64,000 nucleotides of DNA from Tepidicella xavieri (GTDB lineage Bacteria; Pseudomonadota; Gammaproteobacteria; Burkholderiales; Burkholderiaceae_C). The notes under the pieces were generated by a model that worked only from the letters and a program-made list of their open reading frames with translations, searched no databases and had not been told where the DNA came from. Shown in pieces: positions 38,938 through 47,374 of the stretch (position 1 is its first letter; each line of letters opens with the position of its first letter). The DNA lies in contig NZ_SNYL01000002.1 of assembly GCF_004363315.1 (NCBI RefSeq), forward strand, positions 186,001 through 250,000, written 5' to 3'. A program made the position numbers and the translations under genes.

Positions 38938-39560
38938 CCATGGACTACCCCGGCAACCTCTACGTCGTCGCCGCCCCCAGCGGCACTGGCAAATCCAGCC
39001 TCGTCAAGGCGCTGCTGGAAGTGGATTCGCGGATGGAGCTTTCGGTGTCGCACACCACACGGGCCCCGCGCGGGCAGGAAGTCCACGGCCGCGAGTATTA
39101 CTTCGTGAGTAACGAGGAATTCGACCGCATGATTGCGGCCGACGCCTTCATCGAATGGGCCCAGGTGCATGGCAACCGCTACGGCACCTCGCGCAAGGCC
39201 ATCGAAGACAAGATCGCTGCCGGCGCCGACATCGTGCTGGAAATCGACTACCAAGGCGCCATTCAGATCAAGCGCCAGTTTCCCAATGCGGTGCTCATCT
39301 TCATCCTGCCGCCAAGCTGGGAGGAACTGCGCTCGCGGCTCATGCGCCGGGCCGAAGACAGCGAAGAAGTCATCGAGCTGCGGCTGCGCAATGCGGCCGA
39401 GGAGGTGGCGCACGTCGATCATTTCGATTTCGTTATAATCAATGAGATGTTTGAGCGTGCGCTGTTCGACCTCAAAGCGATTGCGCATGCCCAGCGCCTG
39501 AAGGTCGCGGCCCAGCGCCGCGCTCGCGCAGACACGTTCCGCGCCCTCAATATCGGCTGA
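38934..39560 (+). CDS. gmk: Guanylate kinase
   Basis: Phosphorylates GMP to GDP for nucleotide pools and (p)ppGpp supply. The P-loop [15 protein letters not shown] is followed by [20 protein letters not shown], the GMP-binding region, and [12 protein letters not shown]. 208 residues from an ATG that overlaps the yicC stop; a second ATG at 38940 is possible. Followed by rpoZ after 27 bases. A TATAAT string is embedded near its 3' end. Confidence 0.97.
   Translation: MTMDYPGNLYVVAAPSGTGKSSLVKALLEVDSRMELSVSHTTRAPRGQEVHGREYYFVSNEEFDRMIAADAFIEWAQVHGNRYGTSRKAIEDKIAAGADIVLEIDYQGAIQIKRQFPNAVLIFILPPSWEELRSRLMRRAEDSEEVIELRLRNAAEEVAHVDHFDFVIINEMFERALFDLKAIAHAQRLKVAAQRRARADTFRALNIG
39434..39439 (+). promoter_or_regulatory. 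Possible internal -10 element for rpoZ-spoT
   Basis: A perfect TATAAT inside gmk, about 150 bases before rpoZ, in the codons for Val-Ile-Ile-Asn and using the rare Ile codon ATA. No -35 match lies at the right distance, so this is a tentative call. Confidence 0.3.
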
Positions 39561-39587
39561 ACACCCCATACACCGCCCGGAGCCCGC

Positions 39588-39791
39588 ATGGCACGCATCA
39601 CCGTCGAAGACTGCCTGGAGAAAATCCCCAACCGCTTCCAGCTCGTGCTGGTGGCCACCTACCGCGCGCGCATGCTCAACCAGGGGCACACCCCCAAGAT
39701 CGAGACCAAGAACAAAGCCGGCGTGACCGCCCTGCGCGAAATCGCCGAAGGCAAGGTCGGCCTGGAAATGCTCAAGAAGGTTCCGGTCTGA
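39588..39791 (+). CDS. rpoZ: RNA polymerase subunit omega
   Basis: Assembly and stability subunit of RNA polymerase that binds beta-prime and forms part of a ppGpp site. The 67 residues [30 protein letters not shown] and onward match the family along their full length, with [17 protein letters not shown]. It lies between gmk and spoT as in E. coli and is followed by a terminator. Confidence 0.97.
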   Translation: MARITVEDCLEKIPNRFQLVLVATYRARMLNQGHTPKIETKNKAGVTALREIAEGKVGLEMLKKVPV

Positions 39792-39813
39792 CCGGGTTGC
39801 CTGAGATCGCACG

Positions 39814-39843
39814 AAGCACCGCTGGCACGGTGCTTTTGTTTTT
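39814..39843 (+). terminator. Intrinsic terminator between rpoZ and spoT
   Basis: A perfect 8-bp stem (AAGCACCG with CGGTGCTT, 6-base loop) followed by TTGTTTTT. It should end the yicC-gmk-rpoZ transcript and implies a separate promoter or readthrough for spoT. Confidence 0.85.
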
Positions 39844-39918
39844 CTGGATCGCACCGATAGAGGGGTTCGATCCGGCATCGTCCACGCGCTGCGACAACTC
39901 CGGCTAAAGTAAGGGTCT

Positions 39919-42174
39919 ATGACGGAGCCAGTCACTTCCCCGCCTGCAAAGAGCCCTGCCCAGGCGGCCGCCAGCGCCGCCGCGGCCAGCTTCGCGGCGC
40001 TGGAAGCCCAACTGGACTACCTCACCCCGGCGGAAATCGACCTCGTCCGCCAGGCTTACCGTTTCGCCGACGAAGCCCACCTGGGCCAGTTGCGCAAGAA
40101 CGGCGACCCCTACATCACCCACCCCATCGCGGTGGCGCAGCAGTGCACCGAGTGGAAACTCGACGCCCAGGCCCTGTGCGCCGCCCTCATGCACGACGTG
40201 CTGGAAGATTGCGGGGTCTCCAAGGCCGACATGGCCGAGCGCTTCGGGCCGCAGATCACCGAACTGGTCGATGGGCTGACCAAACTCGACAAGCTCGAAT
40301 TCCACAGCCGCGAGCAGAACCAGGCCGAATCGTTTCGCAAGATGCTGCTGGCCATGGCCCGCGACGTGCGCGTCATCCTCATCAAGCTGGCCGACCGCAC
40401 CCACAACATGCGCACCATGGGCGACATGCCGCGCAGCAAATGGGAGCGCATCAGCCGCGAGACGCTGGACGTCTATGCCCCCATCGCCCACCGCCTGGGC
40501 CTGAACAACAACTACCGCGAACTGCAAGACCTGGCGTTCAAGCACCTGCACCCTTGGCGTTACCGGGCGCTGTCGAAGGCGCTGGAGAAGTCGCGCAGCC
40601 GCCGCAAGGATCTCATCGCCCGCGTGCAGGCCGAGGTGGAAAACGCCTTCCTGCGCCACGGGATGGAGGTGCGCATCGTCGGCCGGGAAAAAACGCTGTA
40701 CTCGGTCTATCGCAAGATGGACCTGAAACACCTGTCGTTCGCGCAGGTGACCGATATCTACGGCTTTCGCATCATCTTGCCCGAACTGCTGGACTGTTAC
40801 CGCGCCTTGGGCATCCTGCACCAACTCTACAAGCCGTTGCCGGGCAAGTTCCGCGACTACATCGCCATCCCGAAAATGAACGGCTATCAGTCGCTGCACA
40901 CCACGCTGGTGGGGCCGTTTGGAACGAACATCGAATTCCAGCTGCGCACCCACACCATGGACGTGGTGGCCGAATCCGGCGTGGCTGCCCATTGGCTGTA
41001 CAAGGCCAGCGATCCGAACAGCCGGGCTTCTCAGGACTTGAACACCCAGTGGCTGCAGTCGTTGCTCGACATCCAGCAGGAAACGCACGACGCGGCCGAG
41101 TTCTGGGACCATGTCAAGATCGACCTGTTCCCCGACTCGGTCTATGTGTTCACGCCCAAGAGCCGCATCATGGCCCTGCCGCGTGGCGCCACGGCCGTGG
41201 ATTTTGCCTACGCCATCCACAGCGACGTGGGCAACCGCGCCATTGGGGCCAAGATCAATGGGGAGCAAGCCCCGCTGCGCTCCGAGCTCAACAACGGCGA
41301 TGTGGTGGAAATCATCACCTCCCCCCACGCCCGCCCCAACCCGAGCTGGCTGGGATTCGTCAAAACCGGGCGCGCCCGCTCCAAGATCCGGCACCACCTC
41401 AAGACGTTGGCCGAAGAAGAGTCCGTGGCCCTGGGCGAGCGGCTATTGCGGCAAGCGCTGCGCGCCGAAGGCATCGCCGCCCTGCCCGCCGACGACGAGG
41501 CGCACCAACCCGTCTGGGACAAGCTGCTGCGCTTCACCGGCAACCGCAGCCGCCGCGAGTTGATGACGGACATCGGCCTGGGCCGGCGGATTGCCAGCAT
41601 GGTCAGCAAGAAGCTGGCCGCGCTGCTCAGCGAAATCGGCCAGAAGCCCGATCTGTTGCTCATCAGCCAGGAACGGTTCGGTGCGGCCGCCGAAGACCGG
41701 CCCAGCCAGGGCGTGGTCACGCTGGATGGCAGCGAAGGGACTTCAGTGCAATACGCCGCCTGCTGTCATCCGATCCCGGGCGATGGCATCATCGGCTACC
41801 TGGGCAAAGGCGAGGGGCTGGTGGTTCACACCGAGGACTGCCCCCACGGCCGCAAGCTGCTGCACCGCGACGCCGAGCGCTTCATCGAGGTGGAATGGGC
41901 GGAAGAGCCGACCCGGCTGTTCGAGTCCGCCGTCGTGGTGACGGTCAACAACGGCAAGGGGGTGCTGGCCAAAGTGGCCGCCGCGCTGGCCAGCGCGGAA
42001 GCCGACATCACCCACATCCACATGGGCGACGAGCCGGCTCAAGCGGCCACCGATCTGCGCTTCGTGCTGGCCGTGCGCGACCGGGTGCATCTGGCGCAGG
42101 TGCTGCGCCAGCTCAAGCGCACGCCATCGGTCATCCGGGCGCAGCGGGTCAGGCCGACGCGGCCGGGTAACTGA
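39919..42174 (+). CDS. spoT: Bifunctional (p)ppGpp synthetase/hydrolase
   Basis: Makes and degrades the stringent-response alarmone. The hydrolase HD site is intact (His92-Asp93 in HDVLED, with the metal-binding HPIAVA upstream). The synthetase domain has VTDIYGFRII and FRDYIAIPKMNGYQSLHTTL. TGS (VFTPKSRIMALPRGATAVDFAYAIH), helical/zinc-finger-like (AACCHPIPGD) and C-terminal ACT (VVVTVNNGKGVLAKVA) domains follow. 751 residues. The intact HD motif favours a SpoT/Rel-type enzyme over RelA. It overlaps the convergent greB end by 26 bases. Confidence 0.96.
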   Translation: MTEPVTSPPAKSPAQAAASAAAASFAALEAQLDYLTPAEIDLVRQAYRFADEAHLGQLRKNGDPYITHPIAVAQQCTEWKLDAQALCAALMHDVLEDCGVSKADMAERFGPQITELVDGLTKLDKLEFHSREQNQAESFRKMLLAMARDVRVILIKLADRTHNMRTMGDMPRSKWERISRETLDVYAPIAHRLGLNNNYRELQDLAFKHLHPWRYRALSKALEKSRSRRKDLIARVQAEVENAFLRHGMEVRIVGREKTLYSVYRKMDLKHLSFAQVTDIYGFRIILPELLDCYRALGILHQLYKPLPGKFRDYIAIPKMNGYQSLHTTLVGPFGTNIEFQLRTHTMDVVAESGVAAHWLYKASDPNSRASQDLNTQWLQSLLDIQQETHDAAEFWDHVKIDLFPDSVYVFTPKSRIMALPRGATAVDFAYAIHSDVGNRAIGAKINGEQAPLRSELNNGDVVEIITSPHARPNPSWLGFVKTGRARSKIRHHLKTLAEEESVALGERLLRQALRAEGIAALPADDEAHQPVWDKLLRFTGNRSRRELMTDIGLGRRIASMVSKKLAALLSEIGQKPDLLLISQERFGAAAEDRPSQGVVTLDGSEGTSVQYAACCHPIPGDGIIGYLGKGEGLVVHTEDCPHGRKLLHRDAERFIEVEWAEEPTRLFESAVVVTVNNGKGVLAKVAAALASAEADITHIHMGDEPAQAATDLRFVLAVRDRVHLAQVLRQLKRTPSVIRAQRVRPTRPGN

Positions 42175-42709
42175 CTTCCAGCACCTCCAGCGTTTCCCAA
42201 CCGGTGGGGGTGCGCAGCCTCACTTCGTCACCCTCGCGGGCCTTGAGCAAGGCTTGCGCCACCGGCGAAACCCAGCTCACCTGCCCCTGCGCCGTGTCGG
42301 CCTCGTCGATGCCGAGGATGGTGACCGTGGTTTCGCTGCCGTCCTCGCGCGCGAAGCGGACGGTGGCGCCGAAAAACACCTGATCCTTGCCGTGGTGCTG
42401 CGAAGGGTCCACCACCACCGCAGCATCGAGCCGTTTGGTCAGGAAACGGATGCGGCGGTCGATCTCGCGCAGCCGCTTCTTGCCATAGAGGTAGTCGCCG
42501 TTTTCCGAACGGTCGCCGTTGCTGGCGGCCCAATGCACCACTTCCACCACTTTGGGGCGCTCGACGTCGAGCAGATGGAGCAGTTCGGCACGCAGGCGGT
42601 CGTGCCCGGCGCGGGTCATGTAGTTCTTGCCGCCGGCCGGCAGGGCCGGCGCGTCGGGGGCGTCATCGTCCTCGGTCTGGTCGGTTTCGCGGGTAAATGC
42701 TTTGCTCAT
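42149..42709 (-). CDS. greB: Transcription elongation factor GreB
   Basis: Rescues backtracked RNA polymerase by stimulating transcript cleavage. The coiled-coil tip acidic residues are in SNGDRSENGDY, followed by LYGKKRLREIDRRIRFLTKRLDA, the GreB-type signature that differs from GreA. The C-terminal FKBP-like domain ends in the usual position. The chosen ATG gives 186 residues and an acidic leader of about 28 residues, longer than in E. coli. 3' ends of greB and spoT overlap antisense. Confidence 0.95.
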   Translation of the reverse strand: MSKAFTRETDQTEDDDAPDAPALPAGGKNYMTRAGHDRLRAELLHLLDVERPKVVEVVHWAASNGDRSENGDYLYGKKRLREIDRRIRFLTKRLDAAVVVDPSQHHGKDQVFFGATVRFAREDGSETTVTILGIDEADTAQGQVSWVSPVAQALLKAREGDEVRLRTPTGWETLEVLEVSYPAASA

Positions 42710-42797
42710 GGAGTCACAGGCCGGTATCGGCAGACAATTCAGGCCCACAGGCCATCACAGGCAACTGTCGGCGCAGCGCCAATTGTCCCTCATGGGT

Positions 42798-42836
42798 CTG
42801 GCAGGCGCGCGGGGGTCTGCTAGCATCGGCAGACCC
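42798..42836 (+). promoter_or_regulatory. Promoter within an inverted repeat ahead of the Anbu gene
   Basis: CTGGCA at 42798-42803 and TAGCAT at 42821-42826 form a -35/-10 pair with 17-base spacing. A perfect 8-bp inverted repeat (GGGTCTGC at 42813-42820, GCAGACCC at 42829-42836) brackets the -10. A protein bound here would block polymerase, or an RNA hairpin could form in transcripts starting further upstream. The predicted start site is about 25 bases before the ATG, and no clear ribosome site lies between. Confidence 0.55.
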
Positions 42837-42856
42837 ACATTCCGATTGCGCCACCC

Positions 42857-43684
42857 ATGACTTACTGCGTCGCCGTCAAACTCAAGGCCGGAATGGTGTT
42901 TCTGTCGGACTCGCGCACCAATGCGGGCTTGGACCAGATCAGCACCTTTCGCAAGATGATCGTCTATGAAAAACCCGGCGATCGCTTCATGTGCCTGCTG
43001 TCGGCGGGCAACCTCAGCATTTCGCAATCGATCCGCGAAATCCTGCAGGTCGAACAGCTCAAAGATCCCGAAGGGGGCGAACCCATCACCATCTGGAACG
43101 CCCGCAGCATGTTCGATGCGGCCCGGGTGCTGGGCTCGGCGGTGCGCCATGTGTATCAGCGCGACGGCGAAGCCCTCAAGCGCAGCGGGGTGGAATTCAA
43201 CGTCAGCATGATTTTCGGCGGCCAGATTGCCGGTGAAGGCATGCGCCTGTTCCAGATCTACTCACCCGGCAACTTCATCGAAGCCACGCCCGAGACGCCG
43301 TTTTTCCAAATCGGGGAAAGCAAGTATGGCAAGCCGGTGCTGGATCGCGTCATCACGCCCGAGACACCGCTGGACGAAGCGGCCAAGTGCGTGCTCATCT
43401 CGATGGATTCGACGCTGAAATCCAACCTGTCGGTGGGCCTGCCGCTGGACATGGCGGTGTACCAGGCCGACAGCCTGCGCAGCGATCGCATCGTCTGCAT
43501 CGACCACAGCAACCCCTACTTCCGCATGCTGCACGACACCTGGGGCCAGCGTCTGCGCGAGGTGTTCGACAGCATCGAACACCCCGCCTGGGACGGCCGC
43601 CCCACCGATGCGCCGTTGATGGTGGGCAGCCAGCGCCATGCCCCCCTCAAGAAGATCACCAGCCCGCAGGAGAAACTCATTTGA
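42857..43684 (+). CDS. Anbu-type (proteasome-like) N-terminal nucleophile peptidase
   Basis: 275-residue relative of proteasome beta subunits and HslV, in the Anbu (COG3484) group. After removal of Met the N-terminal nucleophile would be Thr1 (TYCVAVKLKAGMVFLSDSRTN), with Asp17 and Lys32 in the proteasome-like positions. Anbu proteins assemble into rings; substrates are unknown. The usual Anbu neighbours (transglutaminase-like, alpha-E, ATP-grasp proteins) are absent here; instead the stop shares a base with the ATG of an alpha/beta hydrolase gene. Confidence 0.92.
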   Translation: MTYCVAVKLKAGMVFLSDSRTNAGLDQISTFRKMIVYEKPGDRFMCLLSAGNLSISQSIREILQVEQLKDPEGGEPITIWNARSMFDAARVLGSAVRHVYQRDGEALKRSGVEFNVSMIFGGQIAGEGMRLFQIYSPGNFIEATPETPFFQIGESKYGKPVLDRVITPETPLDEAAKCVLISMDSTLKSNLSVGLPLDMAVYQADSLRSDRIVCIDHSNPYFRMLHDTWGQRLREVFDSIEHPAWDGRPTDAPLMVGSQRHAPLKKITSPQEKLI

Positions 43685-44553
43685 TGCAAGACGCCGCTCG
43701 CCCTCAGGATGGCCCGATGATCGTCTTTTCCCATGGCAACAGCTTCCCGGCGGGCACCTACCGGGTGGTGTTCGATGCGTTGCGCCAGCGCGGCTATCAG
43801 GTGCTGGCCGTGGACAAATACGGCCACGATCCGGCCTACCCGGTCACGAGCAATTGGCCGCACCTGGTGCAGCAACTGGCCGACTTCGTGGTCAACCGCT
43901 GCGCCGGCCATGCCGGGCCGCTGTTTCTGGTCGGGCACTCACTGGGGGGGTTCCTGAGCCTGATGTGCGCCGCCAAGTACCCTGAGCTGGCCGGGGTGAA
44001 GGTCCGCGGCGTGGTGATGCTCGATTCCCCCGTGCTGGGCGGCTGGCGTGCCCGCGCATTGGAGGCCGCCAAGCACACCCGGCTCATTGGCGCCCTGTCG
44101 CCCGGGCAGGTCAGCCGCAAGCGGCGCAACAGTTGGCCCAACGCGGCAGAGGCGCTGGCCCATTTCGCGCACAAAAAGAGCTTTGCCCGCTGGGACCCGC
44201 GGGTGCTGCACGACTACATCGAACACGGCACGCACGACGTGGTGACGGCCCACGGCACCAAGCGCGTCCTCAGTTTCGACCGCGACATCGAAACCCGCAT
44301 CTACAACACCCTGCCCCACAACCTGGATCGGCTGCTGTGCCGCCATCCCCTGCAGTGCCCGGTGGCTTTCGTGGGCGGCACCGAATCGGCCGAGATGCGG
44401 CAGGTGGGGATGGCCATGACCCACAAGCTCGTGGGCAAGACACCCAGCGAGCGATTGCAGATGATCGAGGGCACACACCTGTTTCCGATGGAGCGGCCCG
44501 AAGAAACGGCCGCCGCCATCGACCGCGCCCTGCGCAGCTTCATGGCCGCTTGA
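43684..44553 (+). CDS. Alpha/beta hydrolase, coupled to Anbu
   Basis: 289 residues with an alpha/beta-hydrolase fold: FSHGNSFPAGTYR (oxyanion loop), nucleophile elbow LVGHSLGGFLSL (Ser), and a C-terminal His in EGTHLFPMERPEE. No signal peptide. The substrate is unknown; the early HGNSFPAG motif resembles small-ester hydrolases. The start overlaps the Anbu stop (TGATG), so the two are translationally coupled. Its last 14 bases overlap the convergent MFS gene. Confidence 0.87.
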   Translation: MQDAARPQDGPMIVFSHGNSFPAGTYRVVFDALRQRGYQVLAVDKYGHDPAYPVTSNWPHLVQQLADFVVNRCAGHAGPLFLVGHSLGGFLSLMCAAKYPELAGVKVRGVVMLDSPVLGGWRARALEAAKHTRLIGALSPGQVSRKRRNSWPNAAEALAHFAHKKSFARWDPRVLHDYIEHGTHDVVTAHGTKRVLSFDRDIETRIYNTLPHNLDRLLCRHPLQCPVAFVGGTESAEMRQVGMAMTHKLVGKTPSERLQMIEGTHLFPMERPEETAAAIDRALRSFMAA

Positions 44554-45883
44554 GGTCTGCGCCGGCCGGCCGATCGGCCGCCAGCGGGTGGCCAGCGGCG
44601 CCGGCAGCGGCTGCGCCATCGGGCGCTTGGGCGGCCGATGGGGGCGCGGCAGCCTCCGACACGGCGGCTCGCGGGTCCAGATGCAGCACGGCTTGCGAGC
44701 CCGTGCCCATCATGACGAAATCGAACTTCTCGGCCTCTGGCACCGGCGCGGCGGCACGGATGCGCTTGACCGCGTACAGCGACAGCAGCATCAGCACCAC
44801 CGCGAAGTACAGCATCAGGCTCTCGGCCTGCAAAGCGTCCATGAAAACACCCGCCAGCGTGGGGCCCAGCGCGGCGCCGATGCCATGCACCAGCAACAAA
44901 CCGCCGGTCACCTCCAGCACCCGAGACGCATCGACCATGTCGTTCACATGGGCCACGCTCAAACCGTAAATGGTGAACACCAGACCACCAAACAACAGGC
45001 CGATGGCAATCACCAGCCACGGCGCATGACGGGCCAACAGGAAGGCCGCCACCGCCAGCAAGGCGCTGAGCACCATCACCCACAGCAGCACGTGGCGACG
45101 GTCGTGCCGGTCGGAATAATGCCCCACCGGCCACTGAAAAATCGCCCCGCCCAGAATCGTGGCCGCCATGAAAGCCGCCACACCCGCCTCGGAAAAACCC
45201 ACCCCCTGGGCAAACACGGCCCCCATGCCGTAAAAGGCCCCGTTGATCAGCCCCGAGCCCAACGCCCCGGCCACACCCAGGGGGGAGGTCTGGTACAGAT
45301 AGCGCAAGCTCAGCCGGGGGGCCTCCACCGGCTCGGGCTCATCCACCGGCGTCAGCGTGATGGGCAACAGCGCGAAGGAAAACATCACCGACACCAGCAC
45401 GAAGGGCACAAAGCCCAGGGTATCGCCCACCAGAATCAGCCATTGCCCCAGCGCCAGCGCCACGAAGTTGACCGACATGTACACCGCAAACACCCGCCCC
45501 CGGTGCCGGGTCGGCGCCACGGTGTTGAGCCAGCTCTCCACCACGATGTACAGCCCCACCAGACAAACGCCCGTGATGAAGCGCAACAGCCCCCAGAACC
45601 ACGGATCCACCCAAAGCGCGTGCAAGATGGGCATGGTGGAGGCCAGCGACGCCATGGCCGCAAACGCCCGGATGTGCCCCACGCGGCGAATGATCATCGG
45701 GCAGACGTAGGTGCCGAACACGAAGCCCACGAAATAGGCCGACATCACCAGCCCGAGCACCACGCTGGAAAAATCGGCCATGCCGCCGCGCAGCCCCACC
45801 ACGGAAAACAGCAGGCCCACGCCCACCACCAGCAAGCCCACGCCACTGAGCAGGGACGACAACGGCAACAGCAAACGGTTCAT
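44540..45883 (-). CDS. MFS transporter, YcaD-like
   Basis: 447 residues with about 12 membrane helices and the MFS loop motif GHYSDRHDRRHVLL between helices 8 and 9; the first half has GTYVCPMIIRRVGHIRAFA. It resembles the YcaD/CynX-like branch of unknown substrate. The C-terminal 70 residues are a cytoplasmic Ala/Pro-rich tail (AAAPPSAAQAPDGAAAAGAAG). Co-directional with uppP after 16 bases. Transport direction and substrate are not inferable. Confidence 0.88.
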   Translation of the reverse strand: MNRLLLPLSSLLSGVGLLVVGVGLLFSVVGLRGGMADFSSVVLGLVMSAYFVGFVFGTYVCPMIIRRVGHIRAFAAMASLASTMPILHALWVDPWFWGLLRFITGVCLVGLYIVVESWLNTVAPTRHRGRVFAVYMSVNFVALALGQWLILVGDTLGFVPFVLVSVMFSFALLPITLTPVDEPEPVEAPRLSLRYLYQTSPLGVAGALGSGLINGAFYGMGAVFAQGVGFSEAGVAAFMAATILGGAIFQWPVGHYSDRHDRRHVLLWVMVLSALLAVAAFLLARHAPWLVIAIGLLFGGLVFTIYGLSVAHVNDMVDASRVLEVTGGLLLVHGIGAALGPTLAGVFMDALQAESLMLYFAVVLMLLSLYAVKRIRAAAPVPEAEKFDFVMMGTGSQAVLHLDPRAAVSEAAAPPSAAQAPDGAAAAGAAGHPLAADRPAGADLKRP

Positions 45884-45899
45884 GACCGTGGGAGCGGAT

Positions 45900-46730
45900 T
45901 CAGGGCGTCCAGTTCACCCAGCCGGTGTACGCCGTCACCAGCACCAGCACGCCAAAGCCGATGCGGTACCAGGCAAACGGCACAAAGGTGTGGCTGGCCA
46001 CATAGCGCAGCAGCCACTTCACGCACACCCAAGCCGACAGCCACGACACCACCAGGCCCACGGCAAAGAATGGCATATCCGCCATGCTGAGCAAGGCGCG
46101 GTGCTTGTACAGGTCATAGACCGCAGCGCCAAACAGCATGGGAATGGCCAGGAAGAAGCTGAATTCGGTGGCCGCGCGGCGGGAGAACCCCAGGGCCATC
46201 GCACCGATGATGGTGGCCCCGGAGCGGCTGACCCCAGGCACCAGCGCCAGGCATTGAATCAGCCCCACCCCCAGCGCATCGCGCCAGCCCACCTGGTCCA
46301 CGTCATCGATGCGCTGGGCAGGCTGCCGGGCCTGCCAGGCCTCGACCCACAGCATCACCACGCCACCCGCGATGAAACTGACCGCCACCACCAACGGATT
46401 GAACAGCACGCCCTTGATCACCTCGATGAACAGCACCCCCGCCAGGGCGGCCGGGAAAAAACCGATCAGCACATTCGCGGTGAAACGCTGCGCTCGGGCT
46501 TCGCGGGGCAGGCCCACCACCGTAGAGACCAGCCGCTGCATGTACAACGACACGATGGCCAAAATGGCGCCGGTCTGGATCACCACCTCAAACACCGTGA
46601 TCTTCTCATCATCCAACCCCAGCAAGGCCGCGGTGAGAATGAGGTGACCGGTGGAGGAAATGGGCAAAAACTCGGTCAGGCCCTCCACCACGCCCATGAC
46701 GGCGGCCTTGAACAAAAGCAGGAAATCCAT
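45900..46730 (-). CDS. uppP: Undecaprenyl-diphosphate phosphatase
   Basis: Recycles the lipid carrier for peptidoglycan and other envelope polymers; also linked to bacitracin resistance. Two BacA motifs are present: [18 protein letters not shown] near the N-terminus and [16 protein letters not shown] centrally. 276 residues with about 8 membrane helices, normal length. Upstream of the MFS gene by 16 bases on the minus strand. Confidence 0.97.
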   Translation of the reverse strand: MDFLLLFKAAVMGVVEGLTEFLPISSTGHLILTAALLGLDDEKITVFEVVIQTGAILAIVSLYMQRLVSTVVGLPREARAQRFTANVLIGFFPAALAGVLFIEVIKGVLFNPLVVAVSFIAGGVVMLWVEAWQARQPAQRIDDVDQVGWRDALGVGLIQCLALVPGVSRSGATIIGAMALGFSRRAATEFSFFLAIPMLFGAAVYDLYKHRALLSMADMPFFAVGLVVSWLSAWVCVKWLLRYVASHTFVPFAWYRIGFGVLVLVTAYTGWVNWTP

Positions 46731-46835
46731 GGATGCAACGGCAAAACCAGCATCCTAACCCAGCGACGCCCCCAAGCAGCCGACCATTCAGCCGCCGCGC
46801 CAGACCGAATCAACGCAGCGGCGTCAATGCCGGAT

Positions 46836-47216
46836 TCAGCGCCACGATTGGCGAGGCGGCTGGGCATAGACCACTGGCGTGGCCCCGTAGTAATGGTGGT
46901 GATGCACCTGCGTGACACCACGCTTGTGCGATTTCCCCGGGCCTGCATGGTGATGAGGTTTGCGATGCCCCGGCGGCACCCAGCCCGCATGGGGCGGCGG
47001 CACGACCACCACCGGCGGCTGCGTCACCACCACATGCCGCGGCGGATAGACCACCACCGGCGGCGTGACCACCACGGGGGGCGTATTGCTCACCCCCACA
47101 TGCACCCCGGGCTGATGCACGCCGATGGACCAATACACATTGCTGGCCTGCGCCATCCCGGCGCTGCTCAACACGACCGCCACACCTGCGGCGCCCAACC
47201 ATTTCATCCGCTTCAT
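46836..47216 (-). CDS. Secreted Pro/Val/His-rich protein
   Basis: 126 residues with a signal peptide (cleavage near AQA, residue 24). The mature part has repeated PPVVV/VVVTPPVVV units, then a His-rich C-terminus (KPHHHAGPGKSHKR and TQVHHHHYYG) with 15 or more histidines that could bind metal ions. It resembles no family I can name, though Pro/Val/His-rich exported proteins recur in Burkholderiales. AAGGA lies before the ATG. Divergent from the M48 lipoprotein gene. Confidence 0.8.
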   Translation of the reverse strand: MKRMKWLGAAGVAVVLSSAGMAQASNVYWSIGVHQPGVHVGVSNTPPVVVTPPVVVYPPRHVVVTQPPVVVVPPPHAGWVPPGHRKPHHHAGPGKSHKRGVTQVHHHHYYGATPVVYAQPPRQSWR

Positions 47217-47374
47217 GATGTCATCCTTTCCAACAGGCTTGGAGAACCGATGCCTCGATTACAGACTCAAAACCCTGTTACCTCCTTGCCCAAAATGTGA
47301 AGAACGTATCCAGCCGTAACGGTCGTCCTTGGGGCCGGAATGCCCTCACCATGAAGCCAGTCACAATATTCGCC

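Noticed and set aside
40143-42170. 675-codon frame inside spoT
   Set aside because: Out-of-frame shadow of spoT with low-complexity Arg/Pro/Gly composition.
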